Assembly (NCBI RefSeq): GCF_007860125.1 | Contig: NZ_SJPW01000005.1 | Location: forward strand, 62,001 to 126,000 | Length of the DNA: 64,000 bases | Origin: Rubripirellula tenax | GTDB taxonomy: Bacteria > Planctomycetota > Planctomycetia > Pirellulales > Pirellulaceae | Direction of reading: 5' to 3' | In this document: piece after piece, positions 54,763-64,000 of the stretch | How positions within the stretch are numbered: the first letter of the stretch is position 1 | Layout of the letters: each line of letters starts with the position of its first letter | Notes under the pieces: generated by a model | Seen by the model: the letters and a program-made list of their open reading frames with translations, nothing else | Databases searched by the model: none | Told to the model about the DNA's origin: nothing | Translations under genes and position numbers: made by a program

Positions 54763-57282
54763 TTATTGCTCTGTCCCAGAGTTAAATTTGAACTGATGCA
54801 TTTGCTGGCCGCGCCAGACGATGGCCTGATGCGCGCCGCTTTTCAATCGTCGCATGGTACTTGCGAAGTTTCTGGCAGACGCCTTTTTGCCATCAATTTC
54901 CAACACGACATCATCGCTCTTAAAACCGCAGTCGGCCATTGGACTGGACGCCGGCACATTGACCAACAAGATACCCCGTGCGGAATCCATTCCGGTGGCC
55001 GTCAGTTCGGCTTCCGTCGTTAATGCCTTGTACTCCGCCTCCAGCACCTTGAGTTTCTGCGCTTTTGCCACTTCGTTGGGTTCTACTTTCCCGGGCAAGA
55101 CGATCGCGGGTTCCTCAGCCATCGCCTCTAAGCGGGCGGAGAAAACACCGAATCCTTCCATGGGGAAATTCTTGAAACCAAGTGCCAGCACAGGAGAACT
55201 ATCAGCCACTCGAAAGTCGCCAGCGACTGGATCCACAAACTGCGCATTGCCATAAAGACTGTCCGCATCGTCTTGGGTTTTGCTCTGGGCCGCGACCCAG
55301 GGTGCTGCGCCTTCACTGGCGGGGTTGTGCATGAAGGCTCGATTTCTAACACCGCCCCAAAGCAACGGGTTGGAAGCCGAATAGCCACCGCCCCACAGAA
55401 CATTGGATTCAAAGAGATCCTGAGTCGGTTTCGGATACGGCACGTTGCAGGTGTAGCCTCCTGCTAGAACGACGTTGTTTCTGACGATCCGTTTGTATCC
55501 TTCCCGTGTCTTCAAGCCCCCGGACAAACACAGGTTGTGATAGATCTGGTAGTTGGTGGAGCCATCGTCCAAGTCGATGTCCCAACCGTGATCGCATTGC
55601 ATACGGTTGTTGCGAAGAATGGTGGTCTGATAGGCATCCCAGAACGGCGAGTTCGGATCGTCTTCCATCCAAACGCTAATCAGAGGTTTACCGCGATCGT
55701 CTCGATGTCGGGGTCCGGACGGCCCGGCCTGGTGCCAATAGCGGTCACGCCCCCAGGAATTAAACGCTCCGTGATCATGCGTTTCCAGCACGGTGTCGAA
55801 ACAATCGTTCCATTCGATCAAGTGACCGCCCCATGTGCCGTCGCAGACATTGATCGCCGCGCGCGGCGTATCGAAAACCGTATTGTGGCGCACCGTGATC
55901 CGGGACGACATCGAGAGGTTGATGCCGGAACACTGTTTTTCAATCCGACCGCAGCGGGTGATGAGATTGTTTTCGACCAGGCAGTCCGCCGGATATTCTT
56001 CCGTCTTTGGACCGATTTCCCGATCGACGCTGTCAAGCGGATGTGGCATGGTCAAATAGCTGAATCGGGGCGAACGCACCGCAGCAAACGAGCCAACAAA
56101 ACTGACGTCGCTCGCACCATTATTTCTAAACAGGTTCCCGCGTATGACGGCGTGCCGGTTATAGCCATCAACGAACACCGCGTTGCCGCCCAACTCTTCA
56201 AAATCGCAGTCTTCGATCGCGACGTGTTCCGTTCCACGCAAATGGACGGCTCCCCCGCGATAGACGGTCCAGTCGCTTTGAAGCAAAGGTTCGCGGGTAT
56301 CTAAAAACGTGCGTCGGGATCCCGCGAAACGCAAACCCTGAAACTGAATCCGTTGGACTGCCTTCACCGTCTCTGGGGTTTCCAACGTCAGATCGGCGAT
56401 CGCATTGCCGGGATCCGGAATCTTCATGGTGGCGACCGGTTGCTTCTGATCTCCGTGGATCTCAACCAAATGACGCAATCGCACCACTTCGACCTTCGCG
56501 GCATCCAAATCGAAACCTGCGACAGGCTTGTAGTACAGCGTGTTCGAGTCGGCATCATGAAACCACTCCTCCGGCGCATCCAGTTCTTCGAAGATGTTTT
56601 CCACCATTCGCTGGCTTTCGTGCATGCCCATTTGGCGGTTGTTTTGCCAACCGCCTTCATAGGTGACGTCGCCGTTTTCATCTTTCCCGGTAATGCGATA
56701 GTGATAGCCGCCCCAGCGAGCACGGTGCATCGCGTGGATATAACCGCCCGACGGATCGGCCCACTTTGCAGCACGCTGTTTGGAAAAGGCATCTGCCGCA
56801 AAGCCTTGATAGGCGTCCGTCTTTTTGGTTGCATCATAATTCGGATACCTCGCCATCCGCTGTTGCTTGCCATCCATGAACAGTTGGTCGATATCCAATC
56901 CGGCCGGGGTTTTCGCTTGGAAAAGACCGTTCTTCCATGGTTGCCAATCCAGCGCCAGCTTTAAGCCACCGCTCAGCACTGCGCCGCCTCGGTTCTGGGC
57001 GCGGTAGATCACGGGATGTTCGTCCGAGCCCGAATCCTCCGGCGTCAGAACCAGTGTTTCGGGCAAGTAATAAACCCCGTCAGCCAAGATGACTGAGCAC
57101 GGTTCTTTGCCCAGGTTTTGTGACGCACGCAAAGCATCCCGGGCGGCAGCGATCGTGGCCAGCGGCGCGTCAATCGCACCCGAATTGGTATCCGACCCCG
57201 CCGGACTGACATGAATTTCAACGGCGTGAGCCGTGATCGACAAGCACAACGCAACGAGAACAGTTAATACAAATCTCATCAC
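54763..57282 (-). CDS. secreted right-handed beta-helix protein with C-terminal PDZ
   Basis: 839 residues. Signal peptide 1-20 (ending AHA). Residues 21-700 form a parallel beta-helix of the GH141/pectate-lyase type: IHVSPAGSDTNSGAIDAPLA at the start, then repeated N-rich turns such as VENNLITRCGRIEKQCSGIN, ITVRHNTVFDTPRAAINVCD and ILRNNRMQCDHGWDIDLDDG. Residues about 755-835 are a PDZ domain (RGILLVNVPASSPMADCGFK, DDVVLEIDGKKASARNFAS). It probably cleaves a glycosidic bond in a sulfated or fucosylated polysaccharide. The PDZ tail is unusual for a glycoside hydrolase. The start overlaps the sulfatase stop by 4 bases. Confidence 0.82.
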   Translation of the reverse strand: MMRFVLTVLVALCLSITAHAVEIHVSPAGSDTNSGAIDAPLATIAAARDALRASQNLGKEPCSVILADGVYYLPETLVLTPEDSGSDEHPVIYRAQNRGGAVLSGGLKLALDWQPWKNGLFQAKTPAGLDIDQLFMDGKQQRMARYPNYDATKKTDAYQGFAADAFSKQRAAKWADPSGGYIHAMHRARWGGYHYRITGKDENGDVTYEGGWQNNRQMGMHESQRMVENIFEELDAPEEWFHDADSNTLYYKPVAGFDLDAAKVEVVRLRHLVEIHGDQKQPVATMKIPDPGNAIADLTLETPETVKAVQRIQFQGLRFAGSRRTFLDTREPLLQSDWTVYRGGAVHLRGTEHVAIEDCDFEELGGNAVFVDGYNRHAVIRGNLFRNNGASDVSFVGSFAAVRSPRFSYLTMPHPLDSVDREIGPKTEEYPADCLVENNLITRCGRIEKQCSGINLSMSSRITVRHNTVFDTPRAAINVCDGTWGGHLIEWNDCFDTVLETHDHGAFNSWGRDRYWHQAGPSGPRHRDDRGKPLISVWMEDDPNSPFWDAYQTTILRNNRMQCDHGWDIDLDDGSTNYQIYHNLCLSGGLKTREGYKRIVRNNVVLAGGYTCNVPYPKPTQDLFESNVLWGGGYSASNPLLWGGVRNRAFMHNPASEGAAPWVAAQSKTQDDADSLYGNAQFVDPVAGDFRVADSSPVLALGFKNFPMEGFGVFSARLEAMAEEPAIVLPGKVEPNEVAKAQKLKVLEAEYKALTTEAELTATGMDSARGILLVNVPASSPMADCGFKSDDVVLEIDGKKASARNFASTMRRLKSGAHQAIVWRGQQMHQFKFNSGTEQ

Positions 57283-59099
57283 TCACCGCCTTTGTTTTCA
57301 ATGAATTCCACCTCGGTAAAGTAGGCACCACCGGCTTCGCCCTTTTTGTCATATAGGTACGTCACCAGTTCCGTCGGACCAGCGGGGAGATCGAGTTCCA
57401 TCACAACTCCCATGCTCTTGTCCAAAACAGGCACCTCTTTTTCCATTCCCGCGATTTCGATTTTCGCTCGAACGGCCACTACTGGTTTGTTCGCCTCTTC
57501 GGGCCACTGCCGCAACGTCAAGCGATAACGCCCAGGTTCTTTTACATCCACCATCCACGGCGCGACCACACGTGGCAGCCGTTTGATTTGTCCGAAGCTA
57601 AACGGCGGATAACCTTTCTCCATCACCCAATCCTGCGAACACAGTTCGGTTGGATTCTGATCCGGGTTGCCCAAATCGATTCGGCTAACGCGATCAAGCA
57701 GGACGGGGGAAACCGATTCCCAGAACGGCTGATAGAGTGATTTCAATTGCTTGACCAATTCAGGATGATCACTGGAAACATCGTTGGCCTGAGAGAAGTC
57801 TTGCTCCATGTCGTAGAGTTTAAAGTTGTGACGAGGCGTCTCACGCCAGGAATTCACCAACCTCCATTTTTCAGTCAGAACAGCTGTGTCCGCCAAAGGT
57901 TCATCCAGCGGTGAAGAAAAAGATCGGCCGCCATGATGCTGAATCACAAGATGATCGCGCGTCCAACGGTCCTGCTGTCCCTTCAGCAGCGGCGTCAACG
58001 ACAGACCGTCCAGATCGTATTCGTCAGGAACCTGCACGCCGCACATTTCGGCCAGCGTTGGAAGCACGTCCAAATGCGCCGCCAGTGTGTCAATGTCCTT
58101 TCCACCGGTCAGGTCGCCTTTAGGCCAGTGAATAAAGAAGGGAACCCGTTGCCCACCTTCGTAGATCGAAGATTTCTTGCCACGCATCCCTGCGTTGTAA
58201 CCGGCCAAGACCTGAGAATCCTGGCCTTTGAACTTTCCACCACCGGAGGTTCCATTGTCCGTCATGAAAATCAGAATGGTGTTTTCCGCCAAGCCCATCT
58301 CATCAAGACGCTTGCGAAAAACGCCCATGTTCCAGTCGATGTTCGCGATCATGCCGTAGAACGCAGAGTTGACGATTTCTTTGTTGTCTTTGTAGGGCTG
58401 TTCCCATTCCGGCGGCACGCGATACGGCCCGTGCGGAGCATTCAAGGCGAGATAGAGAAAGAACGGCTTCTCTTTGTTTTGATCCACAAACCGAATCGCT
58501 TCCCGGAAGAACACATCGGTGCAGTAGCCTTCAAATTCTTCAAACTTCCCGATTCGACTGCCCGGCGTGACGCGTTCAAACGTGTCATCGAAATAGTCGT
58601 TGCCCCAATGGTCCGAACTCTGCCCGATCCCACCACAGCGGTGCCAAACCACATCCTGGAATCCTTTGTCCTGGGGACGTTGGGGAGCGTTGTCGCCAAG
58701 GTGCCATTTGCCGATCATGCCCGTCGCGTAGCCATTGTCCGCAAAGAGGTTGGCGATCGTTTTCTTTTCAGGAAACAGAATCGAGAGGCCCCCGGTTGTC
58801 CGATAGGCTCCCGTGCGACCGGCATGCTGACCTGTCATCAGCGAGGCTCGAGTCGGCGTGCAGAACGGACTGACATGGAAATCGGTGAACCGAATCGATT
58901 CACGATACAGTTTATCAATCTCCGGTGTCTTCAAGTTCGGGTTGCCGTGGCATCCGAGATCGCCATAGCCCTGATCATCGGTCATCACCAAAATCACATT
59001 GGGCCGTTCAGCTGCATTCACTGCTGCAGCGAAGCTGAGCCCGAGCAGAAGCGTATTCAATAAGTGTTTCACTATCTCTTTCTCAAGTTGGAATGCCAT
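57279..59099 (-). CDS. secreted sulfatase (1)
   Basis: 606 residues, type I sulfatase. Metal-binding VILVMTDDQGYGDLGCHGN, the active-site Cys80 in SPFCTPTRASLMTG that is oxidised to formylglycine, GMIGKWHLGD, and NGTSGGGK near residue 285. The last 80 residues form an extra beta domain. A GTG at 59072 after GAGAAAGAGATA would give a cleaner signal peptide (VKHLLNTLLLGLSFAAAVNA) than the ATG used here. It removes sulfate esters from a polysaccharide in the periplasm or outside. Tight operon with the beta-helix gene. Confidence 0.92.
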   Translation of the reverse strand: MAFQLEKEIVKHLLNTLLLGLSFAAAVNAAERPNVILVMTDDQGYGDLGCHGNPNLKTPEIDKLYRESIRFTDFHVSPFCTPTRASLMTGQHAGRTGAYRTTGGLSILFPEKKTIANLFADNGYATGMIGKWHLGDNAPQRPQDKGFQDVVWHRCGGIGQSSDHWGNDYFDDTFERVTPGSRIGKFEEFEGYCTDVFFREAIRFVDQNKEKPFFLYLALNAPHGPYRVPPEWEQPYKDNKEIVNSAFYGMIANIDWNMGVFRKRLDEMGLAENTILIFMTDNGTSGGGKFKGQDSQVLAGYNAGMRGKKSSIYEGGQRVPFFIHWPKGDLTGGKDIDTLAAHLDVLPTLAEMCGVQVPDEYDLDGLSLTPLLKGQQDRWTRDHLVIQHHGGRSFSSPLDEPLADTAVLTEKWRLVNSWRETPRHNFKLYDMEQDFSQANDVSSDHPELVKQLKSLYQPFWESVSPVLLDRVSRIDLGNPDQNPTELCSQDWVMEKGYPPFSFGQIKRLPRVVAPWMVDVKEPGRYRLTLRQWPEEANKPVVAVRAKIEIAGMEKEVPVLDKSMGVVMELDLPAGPTELVTYLYDKKGEAGGAYFTEVEFIENKGGE

Positions 59100-59118
59100 T
59101 GGAACCTAATCTGTCGTT

Positions 59119-60645
59119 TCATCGTTCTCTACGTTCTTTCTTTTGATTCCGATGCGTTTTCATGATGTCGATCTCCGCATCATTTGTCTGAGCCGCACCA
59201 GGGGTGCTTCGACCCTCGGCGACATAGTCCCTCAGCAACGCGACGAGTGCTTCCACTTTTTGCGGATACTTCGCGACGAGATTCGTGTTCTCGCTGACGT
59301 CGTCCTTCATGTTGTAAAGCTGCATTTCCGGTAGTCCCTGGCGGATTGCCTGAGAATCGGTCGGGGCGGTTGCTCCTCCGGATCCGGGTGCGAGCAAGAG
59401 TTTCCAATCGCCCTGACGAACTGCGAAACGACCACTCGACGAGTGATGCACGATCGCTTGACGCGGGTTCGGATCTTCCTTGCCATCAAGCCCTGACAAA
59501 AAGCTGATGCTGTCCTCCGCCGTGTCGTCGTCGAGTTCCACCTCGAACAACTCGGCGAAAGTCGCGATCACATCGGAGACAGAAATCATCTGATTGAACT
59601 CGGATTTTGGCTGCACTCGTGCGGGCCATCGCAGGATGAACGGCACTCGGTGACCGCCATCCCAGATCGCGGTTTTTTCGCCGCGGAAGTGAGCACTGGA
59701 ATAATGCCCCTGTCTTTTCAGGTCCTCAATATTCGATGCTGGCCCCGACGTCCCGTTGTCTGAACTAAAGACAAGGATTGTGTTTTCGGTTAGCCCATTA
59801 CGTTCCAGAGCCTTGATGATGTCGCCAACCGAGGCGTCGGTCTGCATCACGAAATCGCCATGATCGCCGAGGCCGCTCTTCCCCTGCCAATCCTTGGACG
59901 GCACCACGGGTGAGTGTGGTGAACTCATTGGGAAGTAGACGAAGAATGGTTTGCCGGCTTTGGCATCCGCGGCCTTCGCATCGATGTAATCCGTCACGGA
60001 CTGGGTGAGTTCGGGGAGCACATCGATGATTTCGATTTCCTTGGTGATCCTGTCATCCTCAACAAAGCTGCTCATCGACCGACCGTGGTGATAACCGAAG
60101 AAGTGATCAAACCCGCGCGTCAACGGACCATCGACTACGCGTGTACCGATCGGTTTACCCGAAAGGTAGAGTGTTTTAGATTTTTTTCTGACGGTTGCTC
60201 CCTTGGGAGCGGTTGAGGTGTCATATTGATAATCCAAATGCCACTTCCCGAAGATCGCGGTGTGATAGCCCTGACCTTGAAACAGGTGTCCCAACGTCAT
60301 CCGATCCGGAGCGATCAGACACGGATTGCCGCCTTTGGCGACGCCTGATTGCAATCGCGTTCGCCAGGCATACCGGCCGGTGAGTAATCCGTATCGAGAC
60401 GGGGTGCAGACGGCGGATGTGGTGTGGGCGTCGGTAAACACCATGCCTTCCTCCGTCAACTGATCAAGATGGGGTGTAGGAATCAGCCCACGCTCTGGAT
60501 TGAGCGCCTGCACTTCGCCGTAGCCCAAGTCATCCGCGAATACAAAGACCACATTGGGCTTGGTGTTGTTGGCACTCGCCAGCGGAACGAAAATCGTCAG
60601 CAGTAAATGGGTGGCTGCGACTGGTTTAAGTAACTTGATAAGCAT
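59119..60645 (-). CDS. secreted sulfatase (2)
   Basis: 508 residues. Signal peptide 1-25, FVFADDLGYGEVQALNPERG, the formylglycine motif CTPSR with Cys80, FGKWHLDYQYD and SSDNGTSGPA. It is of the same subfamily as the sulfatase at 62349 (both have GYGxVQxLNPE and SGLGDxxDFVMQTDA) and distinct from the one at 57279. It lies 19 bases before that gene and 3 bases after the propeller gene. CTPSR is an accepted variant for the maturation enzyme. Confidence 0.93.
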   Translation of the reverse strand: MLIKLLKPVAATHLLLTIFVPLASANNTKPNVVFVFADDLGYGEVQALNPERGLIPTPHLDQLTEEGMVFTDAHTTSAVCTPSRYGLLTGRYAWRTRLQSGVAKGGNPCLIAPDRMTLGHLFQGQGYHTAIFGKWHLDYQYDTSTAPKGATVRKKSKTLYLSGKPIGTRVVDGPLTRGFDHFFGYHHGRSMSSFVEDDRITKEIEIIDVLPELTQSVTDYIDAKAADAKAGKPFFVYFPMSSPHSPVVPSKDWQGKSGLGDHGDFVMQTDASVGDIIKALERNGLTENTILVFSSDNGTSGPASNIEDLKRQGHYSSAHFRGEKTAIWDGGHRVPFILRWPARVQPKSEFNQMISVSDVIATFAELFEVELDDDTAEDSISFLSGLDGKEDPNPRQAIVHHSSSGRFAVRQGDWKLLLAPGSGGATAPTDSQAIRQGLPEMQLYNMKDDVSENTNLVAKYPQKVEALVALLRDYVAEGRSTPGAAQTNDAEIDIMKTHRNQKKERRER

Positions 60646-60648
60646 GAT

Positions 60649-62280
60649 CTACTCGGTTCCTCCTTTGCCAAAAGACAACTCGATTTTGTCCAAAAGTGGT
60701 TTTGATTTGTTCGGGGTCGTATCCGTCATTTTGACTTCAAACCGAAAACCAAATCCTTGGGGCAAGCTGGAAAGATCCATGGAGGCGGAGGTCCTTTGGA
60801 TCTGTTTGGCGAACCCTGGCGTGTAGTCGTATGCTTCCTTCACGGCTTGCCAATCGGTCCACTGGTCGATCTTGGCATCGTCGTCGACGTCGACTCCGAC
60901 GCGGACTTCAACGGTCTCAACCCAGGGTCCAGGGCTGGTGAAATCAGAGTCCTGTTGCGTTGCCAAATAGAATCGCCCCTCGGCGAAACAAATGTCTGGG
61001 TCAGGGTGCCCTTTGCCAATGTTGCCGCAAAATGTGAATTGCTTGTCCAGACTGGACGAAGTGAACCAGGCCACGCTCATCGCTTCTTTTCCGTGGGAAC
61101 CCGCTGGATCGAAATCACCAAACAGGTAGTATTGCCCGCCAATCGAAATGGCGGCCCAATCTCCGAACGCATTCTGCTCGGGTTCGTGAATTTCGTATTC
61201 GGCCTGGTTTGTCGTATAGTTCTTTGGATCCTCTCGCTGCCAATGCGGGTGAGAGAAGGATCCCATCTTCCCGGTCGGCTTTGTGCGTTCGTCCACGGGT
61301 GGGGCCAGGATCTTAAAATCCTTGATTCCGTCTGCACTGACGACATGCGTCGCCAGCGGTGAATCCCAGGAGTGCGTCCTCGCGTTGATGGGACTCCAAT
61401 CTTCAGCGATGACATGAAACGCACCTTCCAGATCACGAATGAAGGCGCAGTCAGACCCATGACTAGGATCCTTGAATGTGATGCCCATGTTCTGGCCCGG
61501 CACACCGTCGGTGAGATCTTCGTCCACATAGACATGTGGGTCCTGATCGTTGGGGAAGTCGTAGTAGATGTAGACTTTCCCATCGGCGTACTCAGCAGTG
61601 GTCACCCATTTGGCAAATTCCTCCGTGATGGGTCCGTGGTGAACCCAGTTGAGCATGTCGCGGCTTTGCCATGCGTGGTATCCGCCAAGACCCTTCTTAA
61701 GTCCTCCGGGTGCATTGAATTGGTTCGGCAGCGGTGTCGTCAGTAACGGAATATCGAAGCCTTCCAGGGTTGCGGTTTTTGCCTCGAACGCTGACGCAGG
61801 CTCAGCTTGCTTGACGATTTCCTTTTCCCTCTTCGCCGTCTCTACCCTCTTGTTCTTCTTGGCTTTCTTAGCCTCCTTGATTTTCTTCGTTGGAGTCGCC
61901 GTTGGGTTGAGGGGATCGAGATACTTCGCAAACATCCAGTAATTGTTTTGCCCGAGACTCAGCAAGACCGGTGCATTGTCCATACTGTCCGTACCGATAT
62001 TCTTAGTCCTCTCCCAGTTCTCCCAGATGGGCGATTGCGCAAAGGTAATCGACTCCGCCGAACGCTTCTCGCGGAATCTCTTCAGCGTGCTTTGAATCGA
62101 CGCCGTTTCAGCCGTGGGCGACGCGATGCCGTCTTTCAATTCGACATCGCGACTGGTCGCCGTCGCCTGCTCCCACTCGGCTTGGGTATCAACGGTCCAC
62201 GACTCCGCTGCGGAGGCCTCCGTCAGGATCAAGGCAACCAACCATAACATCGTGGTAACAGTCATTCTTTTCAAAAGCAT
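60649..62280 (-). CDS. secreted beta-propeller protein, glycosidase-like
   Basis: 543 residues from ATG 62280 (the longer frame overlaps the next sulfatase gene). Signal peptide up to SAA-E near residue 25. The rest has the look of a five-bladed propeller hydrolase (GH43/GH117 type): WMFAKYLDP, GGYHAWQSRDMLNWVHHGPI, EDWSPINARTHSWDSPLATH and SIGGQYYLFGDFD. A lysine-rich spacer near residues 125-155 (KKIKEAKKAKKNKRVETAKR) is inserted in the first blade and is unlike the rest. The exact substrate is unknown. It lies between two sulfatase genes and is co-oriented. Confidence 0.75.
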   Translation of the reverse strand: MLLKRMTVTTMLWLVALILTEASAAESWTVDTQAEWEQATATSRDVELKDGIASPTAETASIQSTLKRFREKRSAESITFAQSPIWENWERTKNIGTDSMDNAPVLLSLGQNNYWMFAKYLDPLNPTATPTKKIKEAKKAKKNKRVETAKREKEIVKQAEPASAFEAKTATLEGFDIPLLTTPLPNQFNAPGGLKKGLGGYHAWQSRDMLNWVHHGPITEEFAKWVTTAEYADGKVYIYYDFPNDQDPHVYVDEDLTDGVPGQNMGITFKDPSHGSDCAFIRDLEGAFHVIAEDWSPINARTHSWDSPLATHVVSADGIKDFKILAPPVDERTKPTGKMGSFSHPHWQREDPKNYTTNQAEYEIHEPEQNAFGDWAAISIGGQYYLFGDFDPAGSHGKEAMSVAWFTSSSLDKQFTFCGNIGKGHPDPDICFAEGRFYLATQQDSDFTSPGPWVETVEVRVGVDVDDDAKIDQWTDWQAVKEAYDYTPGFAKQIQRTSASMDLSSLPQGFGFRFEVKMTDTTPNKSKPLLDKIELSFGKGGTE

Positions 62281-62348
62281 CAATTTAAAGATCCGGATAA
62301 TGGTGTTTTTTGATTTGTAACTTCTGGTCACTGCCCTGGGTCGATGGC

Positions 62349-63863
62349 CTACCTCTTGCTCTTCCATAGCTTGATGTCATCGGCGTCATTCTTGGATTCC
62401 AGCCCCTCGGTACTGCGTCCTCGTGTGACGTCGGCTTCCAGTTTCGCGAGCAAGCGTTCCGCCACTTCAGGATGAGATTCGTAAAGGTTCGTGGTTTCCG
62501 CCGGATCGCTTTCCATGTCATAAAGTTGAGCGATCGGGCTGCTACTGTCGGCCTGCCGTTCCGTGGGAGAGGTCCAACCACCCGAAGCCTTTGCCAACAG
62601 CAGTTTCCATTTTCCCTGTCGATATCCAAAGTGCCCGCTGATTGAGTGGTGAATCACGCCTTCACGCTTCGAAACAATCGATTTTCCGCTGAGGGCTGGC
62701 AGAAAGCTAACGCTGTCTTCGGCGCTGCCTGCGGGCAACGGTGCACCGGTCAGTTCCGAAACGGTGGCAAAGAAGTCGGTTAAGCAGATGGTCTGTTCAC
62801 AGGTTGAGCCTGCGTCCACCATTCCAGGCCAACGCACAACGAACGGAACGCGATGCCCGCCGTCCCACAAATCGGATTTGGACCCGCGATAACCGGCGCT
62901 GACAACGTGCCCCTGTTCTGCGAGCTGAGGAATACCTGCGACTTTGGAACATCCATTGTCACTGCTGAAGATGACCAGCGTATTTTCGGCAAGGCCATGC
63001 CTGTCCAACGCCGCAGTGATTTCTCCGACTCCCGCATCGGTTTGCATGACGAAGTCCGCATAATCTCCCAAGCCGCTACGCCCCTGCCACTGCTTGGTGG
63101 GAAGAATCGGAGAGTGTGGGGAGCCGTAGGGCACGTAGAGAAAGAAAGGCGATTCATCGGCATCGGTGCCGCGTGCTTCGATGTACTTCACTGACTCACG
63201 GGTCAGGCGGGGCAACATGTTGATCTCCGCGTCATGTTTAATCACCGTGCCGTTCTCGATCACGCCCTTCATGTCTCCTGCATGATGAAACCCGTGAAAG
63301 AAATCAAAACCGCGATGGACCGGGCCATCAGGAATCACACTCCCGACCGGAGCAAGCGCACGTTTGCGTCCGCGACTCTTTTGATCATTGGTGTTCTCGG
63401 TGCCTTTCTTCTTTGCCCCCCTGCCCAGCAATTTTCCGGTATGGGGGTCCTGATACTGAAAGTTAAGATGCCACTTGCCGATGATCCCGGTGTGGTAGCC
63501 CTGGGACTTCAGGAAACTGGCGACGGTCGGACGATCTTCCGCAATCAGATCGGGCGCGAACCCTTGAACGACACCACTTTGATGTTTCGTCCGCCAACTG
63601 TATCGCCCCGTCATCAAGCCGTATCGCGTCGGAGTGCAGACCGATGATCCAGAGTGTGCGTCGGTAAAGACCATGCCATCAGCAGCCAGCTTGTCCACCG
63701 ATGGCGTTAAAATCTTTCCATGCTCGGGGTTCAAACATTGCACGTCGCCGTAACCGAGATCATCACAAAGGATGAAAACGATGTTCGGTTTGGCGGCCGA
63801 TGCATCGGCAATGTGCCAAAACGCCAGAAGGCTCAGTACCGTGGTAGTGATGATTCGGTTCAT
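62349..63863 (-). CDS. secreted sulfatase (3)
   Basis: 504 residues. Signal peptide 1-23 (ASA-A), IVFILCDDLGYGDVQCLNPE, CTPTR with Cys76, IGKWHLNFQYQDPHTG, and SSDNGCSKVAG. It is the first gene of the minus-strand locus in this window, followed after 68 bases by the propeller gene. An internal basic stretch AKKKGTENTNDQKSRGRKR near residue 150 looks like an inserted loop. The 137 bases up to the window end contain only the presumed leader and upstream region. Confidence 0.93.
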   Translation of the reverse strand: MNRIITTTVLSLLAFWHIADASAAKPNIVFILCDDLGYGDVQCLNPEHGKILTPSVDKLAADGMVFTDAHSGSSVCTPTRYGLMTGRYSWRTKHQSGVVQGFAPDLIAEDRPTVASFLKSQGYHTGIIGKWHLNFQYQDPHTGKLLGRGAKKKGTENTNDQKSRGRKRALAPVGSVIPDGPVHRGFDFFHGFHHAGDMKGVIENGTVIKHDAEINMLPRLTRESVKYIEARGTDADESPFFLYVPYGSPHSPILPTKQWQGRSGLGDYADFVMQTDAGVGEITAALDRHGLAENTLVIFSSDNGCSKVAGIPQLAEQGHVVSAGYRGSKSDLWDGGHRVPFVVRWPGMVDAGSTCEQTICLTDFFATVSELTGAPLPAGSAEDSVSFLPALSGKSIVSKREGVIHHSISGHFGYRQGKWKLLLAKASGGWTSPTERQADSSSPIAQLYDMESDPAETTNLYESHPEVAERLLAKLEADVTRGRSTEGLESKNDADDIKLWKSKR

Positions 63864-64000
63864 GGTTCAGCTCTTGTTGTTTTCATTGTTCCGTTCAGAT
63901 AGCCCAGCGTGGTTAGGAATGCGCAGCACTTCTGCATCCCTTGCTCGTAAACTGATGTGTCTTTAATTTTGGGCCGGAAGAAAGTCGAATTGAAGAATCC

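Noticed and set aside
57933-59063. A 376-residue frame antisense to the sulfatase
   Set aside because: The sulfatase has an intact formylglycine motif and signal peptide; the antisense frame has none.

Overview
The window looks like a chromosomal piece of a planctomycete close to Rhodopirellula (Pirellulaceae). The signs are several secreted sulfatases beside carbohydrate-active proteins, a DUF1501 remnant, moderate-to-high GC, and many intergenic palindromic repeats of the kind seen in that group. This placement is inference; no rRNA or marker gene is present.

Layout. (1) 0.1-3.1 kb: tRNA-Arg(ACG), a 286-bp dispersed repeat and three uncharacterised genes. (2) 3.05-5.1 kb: a decay zone with fragments of a recombinase-partner gene, an IS21 istB, an IS3 orfA, a PEP synthase and a VIT-type transporter. 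(3) 4.5-45.1 kb: a redox/energy/stress cluster. It holds a group-3b-like [NiFe] hydrogenase split in two (beta subunit at 6.2 kb; gamma, delta, alpha and all Hyp maturation proteins at 29.3-38.6 kb), three universal stress proteins, a hemerythrin, two small c-type cytochromes, a P-type cation ATPase, class I aldolase FbaB, a GlgX-type debranching enzyme, an MBL-rhodanese protein, two dihydroorotate-dehydrogenase-like flavoproteins, an APH-AAA fusion, a glutamine-amidotransferase/ATP-grasp pair, an NtrC-type response regulator and a REC-PAS histidine kinase. The content recalls the mycobacterial DosR (hypoxia/dormancy) regulon. (4) 45.1-49 kb: a large serine recombinase whose 5' end is split by an intact IS3-family element. 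(5) 48.7-53.8 kb: a 2OG-Fe(II) oxygenase-like protein, a pRiA4b ORF-3 protein, an inverted copy of the 286-bp repeat and a DUF1501 remnant. (6) 54-63.9 kb: a minus-strand polysaccharide locus with three sulfatases, a beta-helix protein with a PDZ tail, a beta-propeller protein and a fumarylacetoacetase-like enzyme.

Main discovery. Almost every operon of region 3 starts with a -24/-12 (sigma-54) promoter: I find 15 GG-N10-GC sites that fit TGGCACRNNNNTTGCW. Several of these have a shared 16-bp palindrome, CGTGC-N6-GCACR, at about 33, 44 or 63 bp upstream, which keeps roughly the same helical face. Since the cluster encodes its own NtrC-type activator, I propose a sigma-54 regulon that plays the part DosR plays in mycobacteria: H2/NAD(P)H metabolism, oxygen sensing and glycogen/glycolysis control during oxygen or energy stress.

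A second theme is repeat invasion. At least six palindromic repeat families occur. Three have entered hydrogenase maturation genes (hypF, hypA, protease) without breaking the frame, one supplies the stop codon of the hydrogenase small subunit, one separates a sigma-54 promoter from its gene, and two flank small nuclease-fold genes (DUF559 and GxxExxY).
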